In this document: positions 1 through 9,265 of the stretch, in pieces
Position numbering within the stretch: the first letter of the stretch is position 1
Layout: each line of letters starts with the position of its first letter
DNA from: Candidatus Latescibacterota bacterium
Lineage (GTDB): Bacteria; Latescibacterota; UBA2968; GCA-2709665
Length of the DNA: 64,000 nt
Assembly (NCBI GenBank): GCA_021295655.1
Contig: JAGWBX010000021.1
Location: forward strand, 52,304 to 116,303
Direction of reading: 5' to 3'
Notes under the pieces: model-generated
The model's input: only the letters and a program-made list of their open reading frames with translations
What the model was told of the DNA's origin: nothing
Database searches by the model: none
Position numbers and translations under genes: made by a program

Positions 1-335
1 TTCCACGGCGTCATGAGTCGCTTACCTCCGGGTATGGTTTGTGACGAAAACCTGGATCACCGAGCTTAGGGCTGGCATGCGCTTCGCGTATCTTCCTTAC
101 TTCCCCCACGACCGAATCTCGCCTAATCACGTCATTCCTCCAGTGGTGCCTGGCCACGGATCTCTGCTTCGCTGTTAGCCGCTGATGAGTGAATTCAGGA
201 TCGAAACATTATCCGTGGCTGCACTCATCGGTCTACAATGTCAATATGCCTGATTCCTCTGCCGAGTTTAGTCAGTAGTCTCTTCGCAAACCGAATGGAC
301 CAACTATCCTGTGTCAGCCAACTCTTCGGCAGACT
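1..335. other. left-edge stretch without a supported gene
   Basis: I see no convincing coding frame here. A possible start codon lies on the minus strand at 12-14, ten bases after a GGAGG sequence, so a gene may begin here and run off the left edge, but only four codons are visible. No repeat, tRNA or clear promoter was recognised. Confidence 0.3.
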
Positions 336-758
336 TTAAGAATCCTCCAACCGCTTCAGGAAATCATCTGGCGGGAGAATCTCAATCCCACGAAAGGGAC
401 TCAACGCCAGCAAATCGGCATCACCACTGATGATATGATCTGCTGATCCACTTACAGCCAGTTCGAGGAACTTATCATCTTTTGGATCTCGGCAGATCCT
501 GATTTGGGCGCCAGGTTCGATGAATCTTGCACGCCCGACTAACGCTTGAAGGAATTCGTCCCGATCCTCCTCGGTCACATATCGCCGAAATTTCTCCCGA
601 CTCATCACTGCGGCTATTTCCTCTAATGCCGACAGGGATAGCAACACCTGACCGTTTTGAAGCGCATTCCGAAACGCTTGACCCGGCTTCGAATGCTCAA
701 AAATGAGCGCACTGACAAGCACATTAGTGTCGAAAACATAGCGTGCATTACTGTTCAT
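336..758 (-). CDS. PIN-domain toxin (putative TA-system ribonuclease)
   Basis: This 140-residue protein fits the PIN-family toxin group (COG1569-like), small Mg-dependent RNases that are held inactive by a partner antitoxin. The expected acidic cluster is visible: D10 in FDTN, E46/E47 in LEEI, D91/D94/D95 in RDPKDDK and D113/D115 in SGDADLL. Its ATG overlaps the last 11 bases of the upstream 75-residue gene (748-975), the usual arrangement of antitoxin before toxin with coupled translation. The family is clear; activity and RNA target cannot be read from sequence. Confidence 0.85.
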   Translation of the reverse strand: MNSNARYVFDTNVLVSALIFEHSKPGQAFRNALQNGQVLLSLSALEEIAAVMSREKFRRYVTEEDRDEFLQALVGRARFIEPGAQIRICRDPKDDKFLELAVSGSADHIISGDADLLALSPFRGIEILPPDDFLKRLEDS

Positions 759-975
759 TCAGGATGGACTCCAGAATCTCTGGTGTCATTCCTCGCTCTC
801 GTGCCTTGCAACTGATCTCGCTCATAACCACTTCAAGGGGCTTTTTTGCCCGTCCCACCTCGCTAAGCTTGAGGCTGAGCAGGGCATTCAACTTGCGTTG
901 TTCTACTTCGTTTGCGGTCTCGTAAGTTTGAGCCGCTTCAGTGCTGACACGAATTCGAATAACTCTTGTTTCCAT
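748..975 (-). CDS. putative antitoxin of the PIN toxin
   Basis: A 75-residue charged protein starting METRVIRIRVS. I chose the ATG at 973-975 because GGAG lies six bases upstream; a longer frame reaches 1098 but lacks a good ribosome site. The N-terminal strand-like segment (RVIRIRVS) followed by helices resembles small antitoxins that carry a DNA-binding strand and a toxin-binding helical tail. The stop overlaps the start of the PIN gene by 11 bases, so the two are almost certainly co-translated. The family was not recognised; the antitoxin role rests on position and size. Confidence 0.65.
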   Translation of the reverse strand: METRVIRIRVSTEAAQTYETANEVEQRKLNALLSLKLSEVGRAKKPLEVVMSEISCKARERGMTPEILESILNEQ

Positions 976-1119
976 ATCGTTCTCCATTTCAATTTTCAAC
1001 TGGTCGAATCTCAAAATACACAGTTCAAATTTACCCTTACGCTCACCGATCAACAAGGCAAATTCCGAGTCAACTAATTTTTCCGGTCCATCCAGCACCA
1101 GCTATCCCCGGGTCCCGTC

Positions 1120-1854
1120 CTACCGCATCAGGAAGCCAGCGTCCCGCCGATCACGGCGATAGGTTGAACGGTACAGGATCCTGAAACCCGCCGCGGTCAG
1201 TTCCTGTCGATAGCCTTTCAGGCTGCGCGAGCGACCCATCAGGAACACGCTCTTGCCCGGCACGTTCCGCCACCGGTTCTCCTGGCGCTTCAGAAGAGGG
1301 ACGCCGCATGTGTTGGCGCCCGTCTTCCTGCAGAATTCAGCGAACGAATCCACTGGCCCTTCATTGGCCTTCGGGTTGTGCGAGCCGAACAGGATGAAAT
1401 ATCCTCCGTCCCGCATGATCCCCCTAACGTTTCTGAGATAACGCTTCCTGTGAGCGTCGACAACCAGCATATGAAGACAATAGCAGTCGACGACAATATC
1501 GAATCCGCTGGTTGGCAACGTGTCCGGATCCAATGCATCCGCGACCCGGAATCCCGCATTTGCACCGGCGTCGGCAGACCGCTGCCTCGCGCGTTCGATT
1601 GCAGCCTCCGAGACGTCGATACCCAGGTACCGATATCCCAGCCCGGCCAGGAAGATTCCCATCGTACCGTCGCCGCATCCCAGATCCAGTATCCCCGTTT
1701 CAGCCGGCGAGTGCGGGATTCTTCCTAGCATCCCCTTCAGGCGCCGAAGTTCCCCCTGCGATCCCCCTTCACCAAGGAACGCCAGGCCTTCTTCATAGGC
1801 GACGCGATAGTTGTGATCGTATGCCGTATAGTACGACCTGTCGTCGAATTCCAT
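1120..1854 (-). CDS. class I SAM-dependent methyltransferase
   Basis: A 244-residue cytosolic Rossmann methyltransferase. Motif I (ILDLGCGDGT, about residues 55-64) binds S-adenosylmethionine, an acidic residue follows at the end of strand 2 (GIDVS), and DIVVDCYCLH matches motif IV. The middle resembles Methyltransf_11/25 proteins. The basic C-terminus (YRRDRRDAGFLMR) is unremarkable. Neighbours (a TA pair and a small membrane protein) do not reveal the substrate, which could be a small molecule, lipid or protein. Confidence 0.8.
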   Translation of the reverse strand: MEFDDRSYYTAYDHNYRVAYEEGLAFLGEGGSQGELRRLKGMLGRIPHSPAETGILDLGCGDGTMGIFLAGLGYRYLGIDVSEAAIERARQRSADAGANAGFRVADALDPDTLPTSGFDIVVDCYCLHMLVVDAHRKRYLRNVRGIMRDGGYFILFGSHNPKANEGPVDSFAEFCRKTGANTCGVPLLKRQENRWRNVPGKSVFLMGRSRSLKGYRQELTAAGFRILYRSTYRRDRRDAGFLMR

Positions 1855-1905
1855 ATGACTTTCCGGTCACCAACAGACTAACGTCCGGAAATCTGCGGCT
1901 TCTTT

Positions 1906-2169
1906 CTATCGAGAATATGAGGTGGACACGCTCTTGTTCCCGATGATCGCTGACAGGATTCCGAGGAACAGGGCCAGCTTCAGTGATGCAAACCACGAGA
2001 TTTCACCCGCGATGAGTCCCTGTTCCACCGCCCCGGGAAACAGATCGGGAATGGTCCACGCCCAGAGAATCTTGATCAGGAACAGGGCGGCGAAGATGAG
2101 CCCCGCCGCCAGCAGGAGAAATCCCTGAAGCCCGGCTGCCACGCCCGCCGCAAGCCATCCTTTTTTCAT
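1906..2169 (-). CDS. small two-helix membrane protein, unknown function
   Basis: Eighty-seven residues beginning MKKGWLAAGV. Two hydrophobic segments are obvious (roughly residues 5-32 and 58-77), separated by a short polar loop. I prefer the ATG at 2167-2169 because GGAGA lies 5-6 bases upstream; an ATG eight codons earlier has no such site. The C-terminus (NKSVSTSYSR) is polar. No family was recognised. It sits upstream of, and in the same direction as, the methyltransferase, with about 50 bases between. Confidence 0.6.
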   Translation of the reverse strand: MKKGWLAAGVAAGLQGFLLLAAGLIFAALFLIKILWAWTIPDLFPGAVEQGLIAGEISWFASLKLALFLGILSAIIGNKSVSTSYSR

Positions 2170-2224
2170 ATTCGTCTCCGTTTCAAAAGACATCTACCTT
2201 CATTTGCGACCTGGTCTCAACACA

Positions 2225-2251
2225 AAAGCGACCTCGACGTGAGGCCGCTTT
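2225..2251 (-). terminator. probable rho-independent terminator of the glycosidase gene
   Basis: An 11-bp stem (AAAGCGACCTC against GAGGCCGCTTT on the + strand, one G-U type pair) with a five-base loop, followed on the minus strand by TTTTGTG. It lies about 105 bases past the stop of the 2356-5598 gene. Confidence 0.6.
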
Positions 2252-2355
2252 ATCTTTTAATGCAATCCGGTGTATCCGACCCCGGCAACGGGGACCGATT
2301 GCGCATGCTGTTCCTCGGCTTACCGTGACGATCCGCGCCGCCCGCGGTGAGTCGC

Positions 2356-5300
2356 CTACAACCTGACGGGCTTCAGGGAGTGGGTGCGGGTATCAAATTC
2401 GCACCCGGTGAGCAACCGGGAAAGCGTGTTTGTCATCCGGACGACAACCCGGTTTTTACCGGGTTTGAGCCACTCGGTCCTGGCCGTCCACTTGTACGGC
2501 GCCCAGGCTCTCGTTCCCAGGGAGCGGCCATTGATGGCCACCTCGACAATATCGGTAACGTCCTTGAGTTCCTCCTCGAGCGAGAAGACGAACTGCTCGG
2601 ACTCGGGAAGCTCCTCAAACGTCATATCCTTTGTATAAACAGTCGTGCCCGCATAGTAGGGCATTTTCTGTTCGTCGAGTTCACCCGGGAAACCACGGTC
2701 CACCGGAGCCACCATTCGCAGATAGTGGCTGAGCCAGCGCCTGACACCGAATTTTCCGAAGAGATAGAAGGCATCGACCAGGCCCTGATTGAGGTCGTCC
2801 AGCTCCACGCGGATCGCGAGGACGTTCCTCCCGGTGTTCACGCGGCGCACCACCGCGCAGGTAACGTTGTTGTGGTCGTAACGAAACGTGGGACGGAAAG
2901 CCTTTCCGGGCAGGCGTTCACCGTTCAGGTAGATCTCGTAATCCCCCAGAATGGCGCTGCGGTCCATCACCAGGGAGAGCTTTGACGGCACGACGTCGGC
3001 TGAGAAAGCCGTTCTGAACCAGCAGACCAGAGGGAATTTGATGTCCGGACCCGCAACCTTGCCCGGGCCGCCGTTATTGAACGTAAAGGGCAGACCGGAA
3101 AGGGTCGGTAGATCACCAATCTGGTCAACCACCGGTTTGGGAGTTACGGACGCCCAGCGGTTGTCCCTGTAGCCCGGCTTGTGCCAGCCCTGCTCGATCC
3201 CCCTGTTCTGAGGATCGAGTTGCATCTGGAACCTGTCCATTCGAAGACAGTTGTCCTCTTCGGCATCGACTTTCCACGCACCGTTCGCGTCGGGACGCAA
3301 AACGGCTGCCGCTGCCGACTCCGCCGGCTGCTGGGGTTTGTCTTTCGATACAACAATAAGGTGGGATTGCAGGCGATCGAAGTTGAGGGTGAACCTTATC
3401 CGATCGGCGTCCCGCTCCGCCATCAGCGGGGACCGCCGTCCGGTTTCGAGGTCCCACCGTTCTACCTTTCGCCGATGAGACGGTACCTGTACGGTGATCC
3501 GGGACGTGAAGGCGTTGCGATCGGTATTGAAAAAGAAAAACAGATCTTCGTTTGTCGTTTCTCTTCTTTGCGCCATGATCGCCGAACCATTCTTCTTGTC
3601 TGTCTCCACGATCACATCGGGAGGAAGAATCCGGTGGAGCAGATCGGCCAGCATACGCGCACCGCGGTTTTTTTCAACGGAACCCCCCGTACGGATGAAG
3701 TAGAGGTCCCCTCTCTGTATGAGATGTACGCCCAGTTCGTGGCCGATATAGTCACGCCGCATTCTGCCGGGTTCCATGTCGGTCAGGCGGGAGAATGCCT
3801 CCGCTACCGAGGGTCCTTCCTGGATGTCTTCTATCGGAAGCAGGCCGAGACAGATCACTTTGCCGCCGGCGTTGATAAACTGCCGGATACGTTCAAACGC
3901 CTCTCGCTCCAGGTTTGTTATTGGCGGCAGGATGAGCACATCGTAGTCGGCGCTCTCGGTCTGCAGCCGGGTTCCGTCGACGCGCGCAGTGGCCAGGGTC
4001 TCCGGATCCAGGGAGTCGAAATCGCGCTGCATCTGGCAAAGGGACTCGATGAGATACGCCCAATCCGTCGCGAGCCGCTCGGTAAGCTTGGCCTCTTCCT
4101 CATCGTAGCCGATATATTGCCATCCGCGACCCGGGCTGCCGAGGTGGGCCCAAAGGCTCGTCACCGGATCCAGCAGGGCCAGATTGGCGCGTCGGCGACC
4201 CTGGCTGAGGGCGTATGAAAGACGGCCTGCGTAGTCCGCCAGAAGCCGGAAGTGTTTCCAGTAGGGGTTCTGGTGGAAAATGGACGGTGGATTGTGGTGC
4301 TTGCGCAGCCCGTCGAGGGTGTAGGACAATCCCTGCGCATGGAAGAGGTTGGCGCCAAGGGCGCCCATCCGGTCGATCGTCCACTTCATATCCTGGAGGG
4401 TCAGCGACCACCCGGTATTCTGAAAACACGTGTTGAAAGCGCGGCCGCCGTCGTGGACGGATACGGAGAACCTGGGGTTGCGGCGGTAAGCGGCGGCATG
4501 CGCGTCCCGATCTCTGAATCCGCCCACCTTTTCACCGCCTCCGCACGTACCGGGAATGTGGACGTTCCGCCTGTGCGCGTTCCTGAAAACCGTCACGTCA
4601 GACGCGTGCAGCACGTTGTGTTTCGCGCACCACGTCTCGAATGCCTTATGGAAATTGTCTCTGAGCATCTCGCTCAGCGTCTGGAAGTAATCGTACCGGA
4701 TCCGGGCCGTATTCGGACCGAAATAGGTCATCAGCGCGGGGAGGCAGTTGAGGAGGTCATACTGGTTGCGCTCCTGAAATACCCGGGGCAAAGTGGGAGA
4801 CCATGGCCACCTGCCCGGAATGGAAAGTGCCTCGGTGGTCAGAATGCCCTGGATCGCGCCGCCGAAACTGCCTGCCAACCCGCTGGCGTACCTTCCGTGG
4901 GTGGTTTCGAGATAACAGGCGACGGCTTCGGCGTTGAACGGGTCGAAGTGGATTCCATGGGGTTCTTCCGCATCGCTTTCCCTCTGGATGAAGACAAGCA
5001 CTCTCCAGCGTCCCGGCGGCGCCTTCCAGAAAAGGCGATGCGTGAGATGGCGGGCAAGAAATCTCTTGTTGTGGTACCCCCCGTCCTCAGCGTGTTCCCG
5101 GTAAATCTCATGAAGCTGGTTCGCGCCGATATAATCCCCGATGTCCTCAACACTCTCCCACAGACACCGGTCCCTTTTGAGCGGCACGGCGAGCGCCCGC
5201 AATACGGTGCCCCACGGCAGTTCCATGTCGACCTGCTGGCCGCCCTGAACCGTAATTTCATCGAAGGTAAGATGTTGACCCCGATACTGGGGATGGCCCA

Positions 5301-5598
5301 GCGATACCCGGCCGCCGCTGATGCCGTGCGGGTGGGGGAATTCGTCGTGCAGCCAGACCTGAAGTCCGCACTCCCTGGCGGTTTCGACCGCGGTCCGGAC
5401 CCGATCGAACCAGACTCTGGAAAGGTACGGAATTCGAAGCCCCGGCCCCGCGGAGAGACAGAAGCCACCAAGGCCCTTGTCGCTCATCTCCCGGATCTGG
5501 CGAACGATCTCACCCTCCTCGATTGTACTGTTCCACGCCCAGGAAGGCAGGATCCGATATGGCGCCGTCGGATTCAGGAATGTGCTGGTATCCATCAT
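2356..5598 (-). CDS. large GH106/GH2-like glycoside hydrolase (alpha-L-rhamnosidase related)
   Basis: About 1080 residues. The N-terminal third has the hallmark order of the GH106-type rhamnosidase-like family: WAWNSTIEEGEIVRQI, then GLGGFCLSAGPGL, PYLSRVWFD and WLHDEFPHPHG, where the usual motif is WLYDExxWPSG. The middle carries an ABEE-like region (VLILPPITNLER) typical of beta-galactosidase trimerisation-like domains. The C-terminal quarter contains two beta-sandwich segments with GH2-like sugar-binding signatures (YEIYLNGERLPG and VAINGRSLGTRAWAPY). A start at the twin ATG 5593-5598 is preferred, since upstream codons look non-conserved; no strong ribosome site is visible. No clear signal peptide, so location is uncertain. 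Likely cleaves a terminal sugar from plant or algal polysaccharide. Confidence 0.75.
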   Translation of the reverse strand: MMDTSTFLNPTAPYRILPSWAWNSTIEEGEIVRQIREMSDKGLGGFCLSAGPGLRIPYLSRVWFDRVRTAVETARECGLQVWLHDEFPHPHGISGGRVSLGHPQYRGQHLTFDEITVQGGQQVDMELPWGTVLRALAVPLKRDRCLWESVEDIGDYIGANQLHEIYREHAEDGGYHNKRFLARHLTHRLFWKAPPGRWRVLVFIQRESDAEEPHGIHFDPFNAEAVACYLETTHGRYASGLAGSFGGAIQGILTTEALSIPGRWPWSPTLPRVFQERNQYDLLNCLPALMTYFGPNTARIRYDYFQTLSEMLRDNFHKAFETWCAKHNVLHASDVTVFRNAHRRNVHIPGTCGGGEKVGGFRDRDAHAAAYRRNPRFSVSVHDGGRAFNTCFQNTGWSLTLQDMKWTIDRMGALGANLFHAQGLSYTLDGLRKHHNPPSIFHQNPYWKHFRLLADYAGRLSYALSQGRRRANLALLDPVTSLWAHLGSPGRGWQYIGYDEEEAKLTERLATDWAYLIESLCQMQRDFDSLDPETLATARVDGTRLQTESADYDVLILPPITNLEREAFERIRQFINAGGKVICLGLLPIEDIQEGPSVAEAFSRLTDMEPGRMRRDYIGHELGVHLIQRGDLYFIRTGGSVEKNRGARMLADLLHRILPPDVIVETDKKNGSAIMAQRRETTNEDLFFFFNTDRNAFTSRITVQVPSHRRKVERWDLETGRRSPLMAERDADRIRFTLNFDRLQSHLIVVSKDKPQQPAESAAAAVLRPDANGAWKVDAEEDNCLRMDRFQMQLDPQNRGIEQGWHKPGYRDNRWASVTPKPVVDQIGDLPTLSGLPFTFNNGGPGKVAGPDIKFPLVCWFRTAFSADVVPSKLSLVMDRSAILGDYEIYLNGERLPGKAFRPTFRYDHNNVTCAVVRRVNTGRNVLAIRVELDDLNQGLVDAFYLFGKFGVRRWLSHYLRMVAPVDRGFPGELDEQKMPYYAGTTVYTKDMTFEELPESEQFVFSLEEELKDVTDIVEVAINGRSLGTRAWAPYKWTARTEWLKPGKNRVVVRMTNTLSRLLTGCEFDTRTHSLKPVRL

Positions 5599-5714
5599 GC
5601 GGCTATCCGGTTGCTGAAACGAGCGGCGGCTGATGGTTGTCCGTGCAAGAGAACTGGCCGGATTTCCGGACGGACGACCCACCATCGAAAATGGGTGTAC
5701 ATTCGCCAGGGCTG

Positions 5715-5978
5715 CTAAGTCCGCGCCGCAAAGGTTTCACACAGGTACGTTACGGTCCGATAACGTTCCGCGAGGCGGGTGAGCTTGATCCGGCCCTCTT
5801 TCTCTCCACAGCGCTCGCAGGGACGCTCGAGGCAGGGCTTCGACCCGGCTTCAGGCAACGCTTCGCAGACTTCGCAACGATAAGTGACCTGTTTCTCGCC
5901 ATTCAATACCCGGGTGGAGACCCGCGCGGCAGGACGCGTTTTACACGTTTCACAAAGCACCTGAAACGGCTTCTCCAA
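5715..5978 (-). CDS. small zinc-ribbon protein with two McsA-like CxxC repeats
   Basis: Eighty-seven residues holding two similar halves. The first has C9-x2-C12 and C35-x2-C38 around an NGEK turn, close to the N-terminal zinc finger of McsA/UvrB-motif proteins. The second repeats the spacing (C54-x2-C57 and C80), but the last cysteine is replaced by F83, so it may bind zinc poorly. No kinase-adaptor or UVR motif follows. It precedes the large glycosidase by about 116 bases on the same strand. A role in metal sensing or protein contacts is possible but not shown. Confidence 0.6.
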   Translation of the reverse strand: MEKPFQVLCETCKTRPAARVSTRVLNGEKQVTYRCEVCEALPEAGSKPCLERPCERCGEKEGRIKLTRLAERYRTVTYLCETFAART

Positions 5979-6027
5979 AGGCTGACACGGCGCGGTATTC
6001 GACCTGATTGATATTTTAAAGAAATGT

Positions 6028-6055
6028 AATGTACTATTTAATGGAAAAAAGTCAA
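6028..6055 (-). promoter_or_regulatory. candidate sigma-70 promoter for the zinc protein–glycosidase pair
   Basis: On the minus strand TTGACT (6050-6055) is followed, 16 bases later, by TACATT (6028-6033) in a markedly AT-rich island (about 6010-6110) just upstream of the 5978 start. A second, overlapping TTGACT lies five bases further out. Confidence 0.4.
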
Positions 6056-6309
6056 GTCAAAGCGTAAATGGATGCGTTTAATTAATTGTTTTTACGTTCT
6101 TTATGAATAATGAAGTATCGTTCTCGCGGACCTGCCCCCGCAGGGCCGCGGCCGGTGCGTTCGTCTTGTCCCCTGCCATTGAATCAGCTTGACTGTTGAC
6201 GATTAAGTGTTTGTTTTTAAACGTGGAGCAACCGCCTGCGCCTGCATTTGAGGCCGCAGGTCAGAAGTTGTGGTCTCACCAGCTTTTTTTTATTATACTT
6301 GACATTCAA

Positions 6310-6912
6310 ATGAAAAAACGCATCTGCGCGCTTGTTCCGGCTGCCGGGATGTCGACGCGCATGGGGTCTCCCAAACAGCTGTTGCCCTTTGGCGGAAAGA
6401 CGGTACTTCAAACGGTGGTCGATACGCTGCTGGATGCCAATCTGGATGGTATCCTGGTCGTGCTCGGCCACCGGGCGGATGCCGTGCGGGAAAGTCTGGC
6501 GGAGCGCCCGGTGTTATTTCACCTGAATCCCGATTATCGCAAGGGCATGTTTTCGAGTATCCTCTGCGGGCTTTCCGTCCTGGGGAAGTCGGCCGATGCC
6601 GCGCTGATCGCCCTTGGGGATCAGCCGAACGTCCGTGCGCGCGTGGTCAGGAAGGTGGCAGCTGCGTATCGGAAAGGCGACAGGGGAATCGTCGTTCCGG
6701 TTTGCCGCGGCAAACGCGGACACCCGGCCCTCGTGGATCTGGGTCGATATCTTTCGGAGATCCGGTCTCTAACCGGAGAAGACGGGCTTAAACCCGTGAT
6801 GCGGGGGCATCCGGACGACACGCTCGAGGTGGAGGTGGAGGACGACGGCGTCTTGAGGGATATCGATACACCGGAGGAATACCGGGCGGAACTGGACAGG
6901 CTCCAGCCTTGA
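6310..6912 (+). CDS. MobA/MocA-like nucleotidyltransferase
   Basis: Two hundred residues with the NTP_transf_3 signature: ALVPAAGMSTRMGSPKQLLP at the N-terminus (G-rich NTP loop with RMG and K), GDQPNV as the metal-binding aspartate motif, and KRGHPALV near the end. This is typical of molybdenum-cofactor cytidylyltransferases (MocA) and related sugar or cofactor nucleotidyltransferases. I chose ATG 6310 because homology starts there; no ribosome site precedes it. TATACT lies only 10 bases upstream, so the message could be leaderless. No molybdoenzyme gene is nearby, so the acceptor is uncertain. Confidence 0.8.
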   Translation: MKKRICALVPAAGMSTRMGSPKQLLPFGGKTVLQTVVDTLLDANLDGILVVLGHRADAVRESLAERPVLFHLNPDYRKGMFSSILCGLSVLGKSADAALIALGDQPNVRARVVRKVAAAYRKGDRGIVVPVCRGKRGHPALVDLGRYLSEIRSLTGEDGLKPVMRGHPDDTLEVEVEDDGVLRDIDTPEEYRAELDRLQP

Positions 6913-6921
6913 TTCGTAATT

Positions 6922-7075
6922 CTTCGGCGAAGTAATACCGAATATTTGCAGGTAGAGAAAGGTGATTTAACTTCTGATTACCAGGATACACCAGGTCACT
7001 GGACGTGAACTGAAGAAACGTCCGGTTTTTGACGACCGGTACGCCCAATTTGAGGGGTTTTCGTCTCGTTGCCGG
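6922..7075 (-). repeat. dispersed intergenic repeat, copy 1 (inverted relative to copy 2)
   Basis: The reverse complement aligns along its length with 17801-17954. In the best block (6922-7012 against 17864-17954) I count 84 identical bases of 91 by hand. It lies between two converging genes, the nucleotidyltransferase (+) and the SDR gene (-). Its distal part contains a CCGG...CCGG hairpin next to a T-rich run, so it could also act as a terminator. It encodes no protein I can see. Confidence 0.8.
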
Positions 7076-7135
7076 GTTGCTGTTCTTTCGAATTGGGGCT
7101 GACAGGTGACGCGCTGTTTACCGACCGGTGCCGGT

Positions 7136-7963
7136 CTACGCGGGAGAAAGCTGCGCTCCACCGTCAACTCGCAGGATCTGGCCGCTCACAAAGCTTGCAA
7201 GGGGCGAAACGAAGAACTGCACGGCCCGCGCGATCTCATCGGGATACGCGTAGCGGATCAGCGTGGGCCGGCTCATCGCTTCCATAAATTCCGGGTCGGC
7301 CTGGCCCGTGGCAAGAAACCGGCCGCTTGGGGAGTCGCCCGGCGCAACCATGTTCACGGTGATGTTGTGTTGACGGAGTTGAGCGGCCAGGCAGCGGGTA
7401 TAGTGGGTCTGTGCCGCCTTGGCCGTGGCGTAAACGGGGCCTCCTCCGGGTTCACCTGTAAAGCTGTCAACCGAGCCGATGTTTACGATTCTGCCTCGCC
7501 CGCGTTGAATCATGCCGGGAACGACGGCGCGGCAGCAGTGCAGGGTTGTGTCGAAGTTCCTCTTGAACACGGCTTCGACGTCTTCCAGTGGGATACCGAC
7601 TGTATCGTTGGGGTTCGGTTTGCCGCCCGCCGCGGCAATGTCGCCCCCGGCGTTGTTGACGAGAATGTCAATCGCGCCGAGTTCGGTTTCGATGTGTTCA
7701 ACCGCCGCTTTGACCTGTAGAGGATCTGCAACGTCCGCAAATACGGTGATCACGGTATTGCCCGCTTTGGCGATTTCCCTCGCCGCGTGGGTCGTGGAGG
7801 GGGCTTCGTTGAATTCGGCCGCAGTCCGGTCGGATCTTGCGTGAACAGCGATTGAAGCGCCGCAGCGGGCAAGGCGTTCCGCAATTGCCCTGCCGAGGCC
7901 CCGCGCGGAAGCCGTGACCCAGGCAACCTTGCCGGCCAGGAGTTCAGGATGTACGTATTCCAT
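7136..7963 (-). CDS. short-chain dehydrogenase/reductase (SDR)
   Basis: A 275-residue classical SDR. The cofactor loop is TASARGLG (17-24, an A replacing the usual first G), NNAG lies at 103-106, and the catalytic set is S164, Y178 and K182 (YATAK). The C-terminus VSGQILRVDGG is typical of 3-oxoacyl-ACP reductase or sugar/polyol dehydrogenase SDRs. It diverges from the 8193 operon across about 230 bases and ends beside repeat copy 1. The substrate is unknown; context favours oxidation of a sugar-derived alcohol with NAD(P). Confidence 0.85.
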   Translation of the reverse strand: MEYVHPELLAGKVAWVTASARGLGRAIAERLARCGASIAVHARSDRTAAEFNEAPSTTHAAREIAKAGNTVITVFADVADPLQVKAAVEHIETELGAIDILVNNAGGDIAAAGGKPNPNDTVGIPLEDVEAVFKRNFDTTLHCCRAVVPGMIQRGRGRIVNIGSVDSFTGEPGGGPVYATAKAAQTHYTRCLAAQLRQHNITVNMVAPGDSPSGRFLATGQADPEFMEAMSRPTLIRYAYPDEIARAVQFFVSPLASFVSGQILRVDGGAQLSPA

Positions 7964-8192
7964 CTGGTCATAACCTCCGCAGGTGACAACGTGCCTCGCA
8001 ACTCAGATTCACGATGTCATATCCCTAATGAATCGCTCCGGTGTGACGGGTTGCTGATCGTCCGGAAAAGATACACCGCCCGCGGATTTCGGGCAAGCCT
8101 GGAGGAATCGGCGGCGGGGACTCGCCGCAAAGCCGGCACGGGTACCGCGGGAATGTGCACCAGTTGAACCTCAAGTCCGGGAGGATTCGTCT

Positions 8193-9236
8193 ATGGGCCA
8201 ACGGACCATCGGTTTTGCAATGATCGGATGCGGCGTGGTGGCGGATTATCACATCGGCGCCGTGCAGGAAACGGACGGGGCGGAACTGGTCGCCGTATAC
8301 AGCCGAAGCCAAACCCGCGCCAGGACCACTGGCGAGGGGCACGGCGTGCCCTGGTTTACCGATCACGAAGCCGTTCTTTGCCGACCGGAAGTGGATGTGG
8401 TTTGTATCTGCACGCCCAGCGGCGTCCGCATTCCAATTGTCACGGATGCTGCGGATGCTGGAAAACACCTGATTGTGGAAAAGCCTCTGGATGTATCCAT
8501 AGAGAACATGGATCGGATCATTCGAGCCGCCGCAAGCGGGGGCGTGAAACTGATGGGCGTGTTCCAGTTGCGGTATGGACAGGCTGTCAACCGGGTGCGT
8601 GACGCTGTCCAGGCTGGCGCTCTTGGTAAAATGGTGCTGGCAGACGCCTATATCAAATGGTTCCGGCCCCAGGCGTACTACGATGCGGACGACTGGAGGG
8701 GCAACTGGGCGATGGAGGGCGGCGGGGCGCTGATGACGCAGGGCAGCCACACGGTGGACCTTCTCCAGTGGATTATGGGACCCGTAAAACGCGTCTACGC
8801 CAGAATGGGCACGTTGATCCACGATATCGAGGTGGAAGATACGGTGGTTGCCACACTGGAATACGAGAACGGAGCGTTGGGTGTGATTGAAGCGTCTTCA
8901 GCGGCGTATCCCGGGCTGCCGGCACGGATGGAGTTTTCCGGAGACCGGGGTACGGTTGTTGTGGAAGCGGACCAGATAACGAAATGGGACATCGAAGGTG
9001 AGAGCGCGGAGGAAACGGCAGCGGACGCGACGGACGTGGCCAGGGCGGCATCGGATTCAAGAACCTTCGGAACGGAAGGACACAAGGCGCAGATCGCGGA
9101 GATGGTTCATATTCTGAATGAAGGCGGTGAACCAACAATCGACGGGCCGGAGTCGAAGCGGGCAATCGAAATCATCCTGGCGATTTACGAGTCCGCCAGG
9201 TCGGGCAATCCCGTGGCGCTGCCTTTTGGCGGGTAG
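8193..9236 (+). CDS. Gfo/Idh/MocA family oxidoreductase
   Basis: A 347-residue two-domain enzyme. The N-terminal Rossmann fold shows IGCGVVA and the catalytic-site EKP at 96-98; the C-terminal beta-sheet half contains the usual GGGALMTQGSHTVDLLQW segment with the family histidine. GGGAGG lies eight bases before the ATG. It opens a co-directional set continuing to 14101 with a 29-base gap to the next gene. Members oxidise or epimerise sugars and cyclitols with NAD(P); the exact substrate cannot be told. Confidence 0.87.
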   Translation: MGQRTIGFAMIGCGVVADYHIGAVQETDGAELVAVYSRSQTRARTTGEGHGVPWFTDHEAVLCRPEVDVVCICTPSGVRIPIVTDAADAGKHLIVEKPLDVSIENMDRIIRAAASGGVKLMGVFQLRYGQAVNRVRDAVQAGALGKMVLADAYIKWFRPQAYYDADDWRGNWAMEGGGALMTQGSHTVDLLQWIMGPVKRVYARMGTLIHDIEVEDTVVATLEYENGALGVIEASSAAYPGLPARMEFSGDRGTVVVEADQITKWDIEGESAEETAADATDVARAASDSRTFGTEGHKAQIAEMVHILNEGGEPTIDGPESKRAIEIILAIYESARSGNPVALPFGG

Positions 9237-9265
9237 ACCCGCATCTCTATTCTCAGGAGCATTCT

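Noticed and set aside
4252..5718. Long + strand open frame (488 codons), with another at 3181-4218, opposite the glycosidase
   Set aside because: The minus strand encodes continuous family-like protein here; the + strand translations show no domain or ribosome site and arise from GC-rich codon use.
6922..7075. Repeat as an integron attC site
   Set aside because: ATTTAAC/GTTAAAT occurs only once as a simple reverse complement; the paired core sites and long imperfect palindrome of attC are missing.
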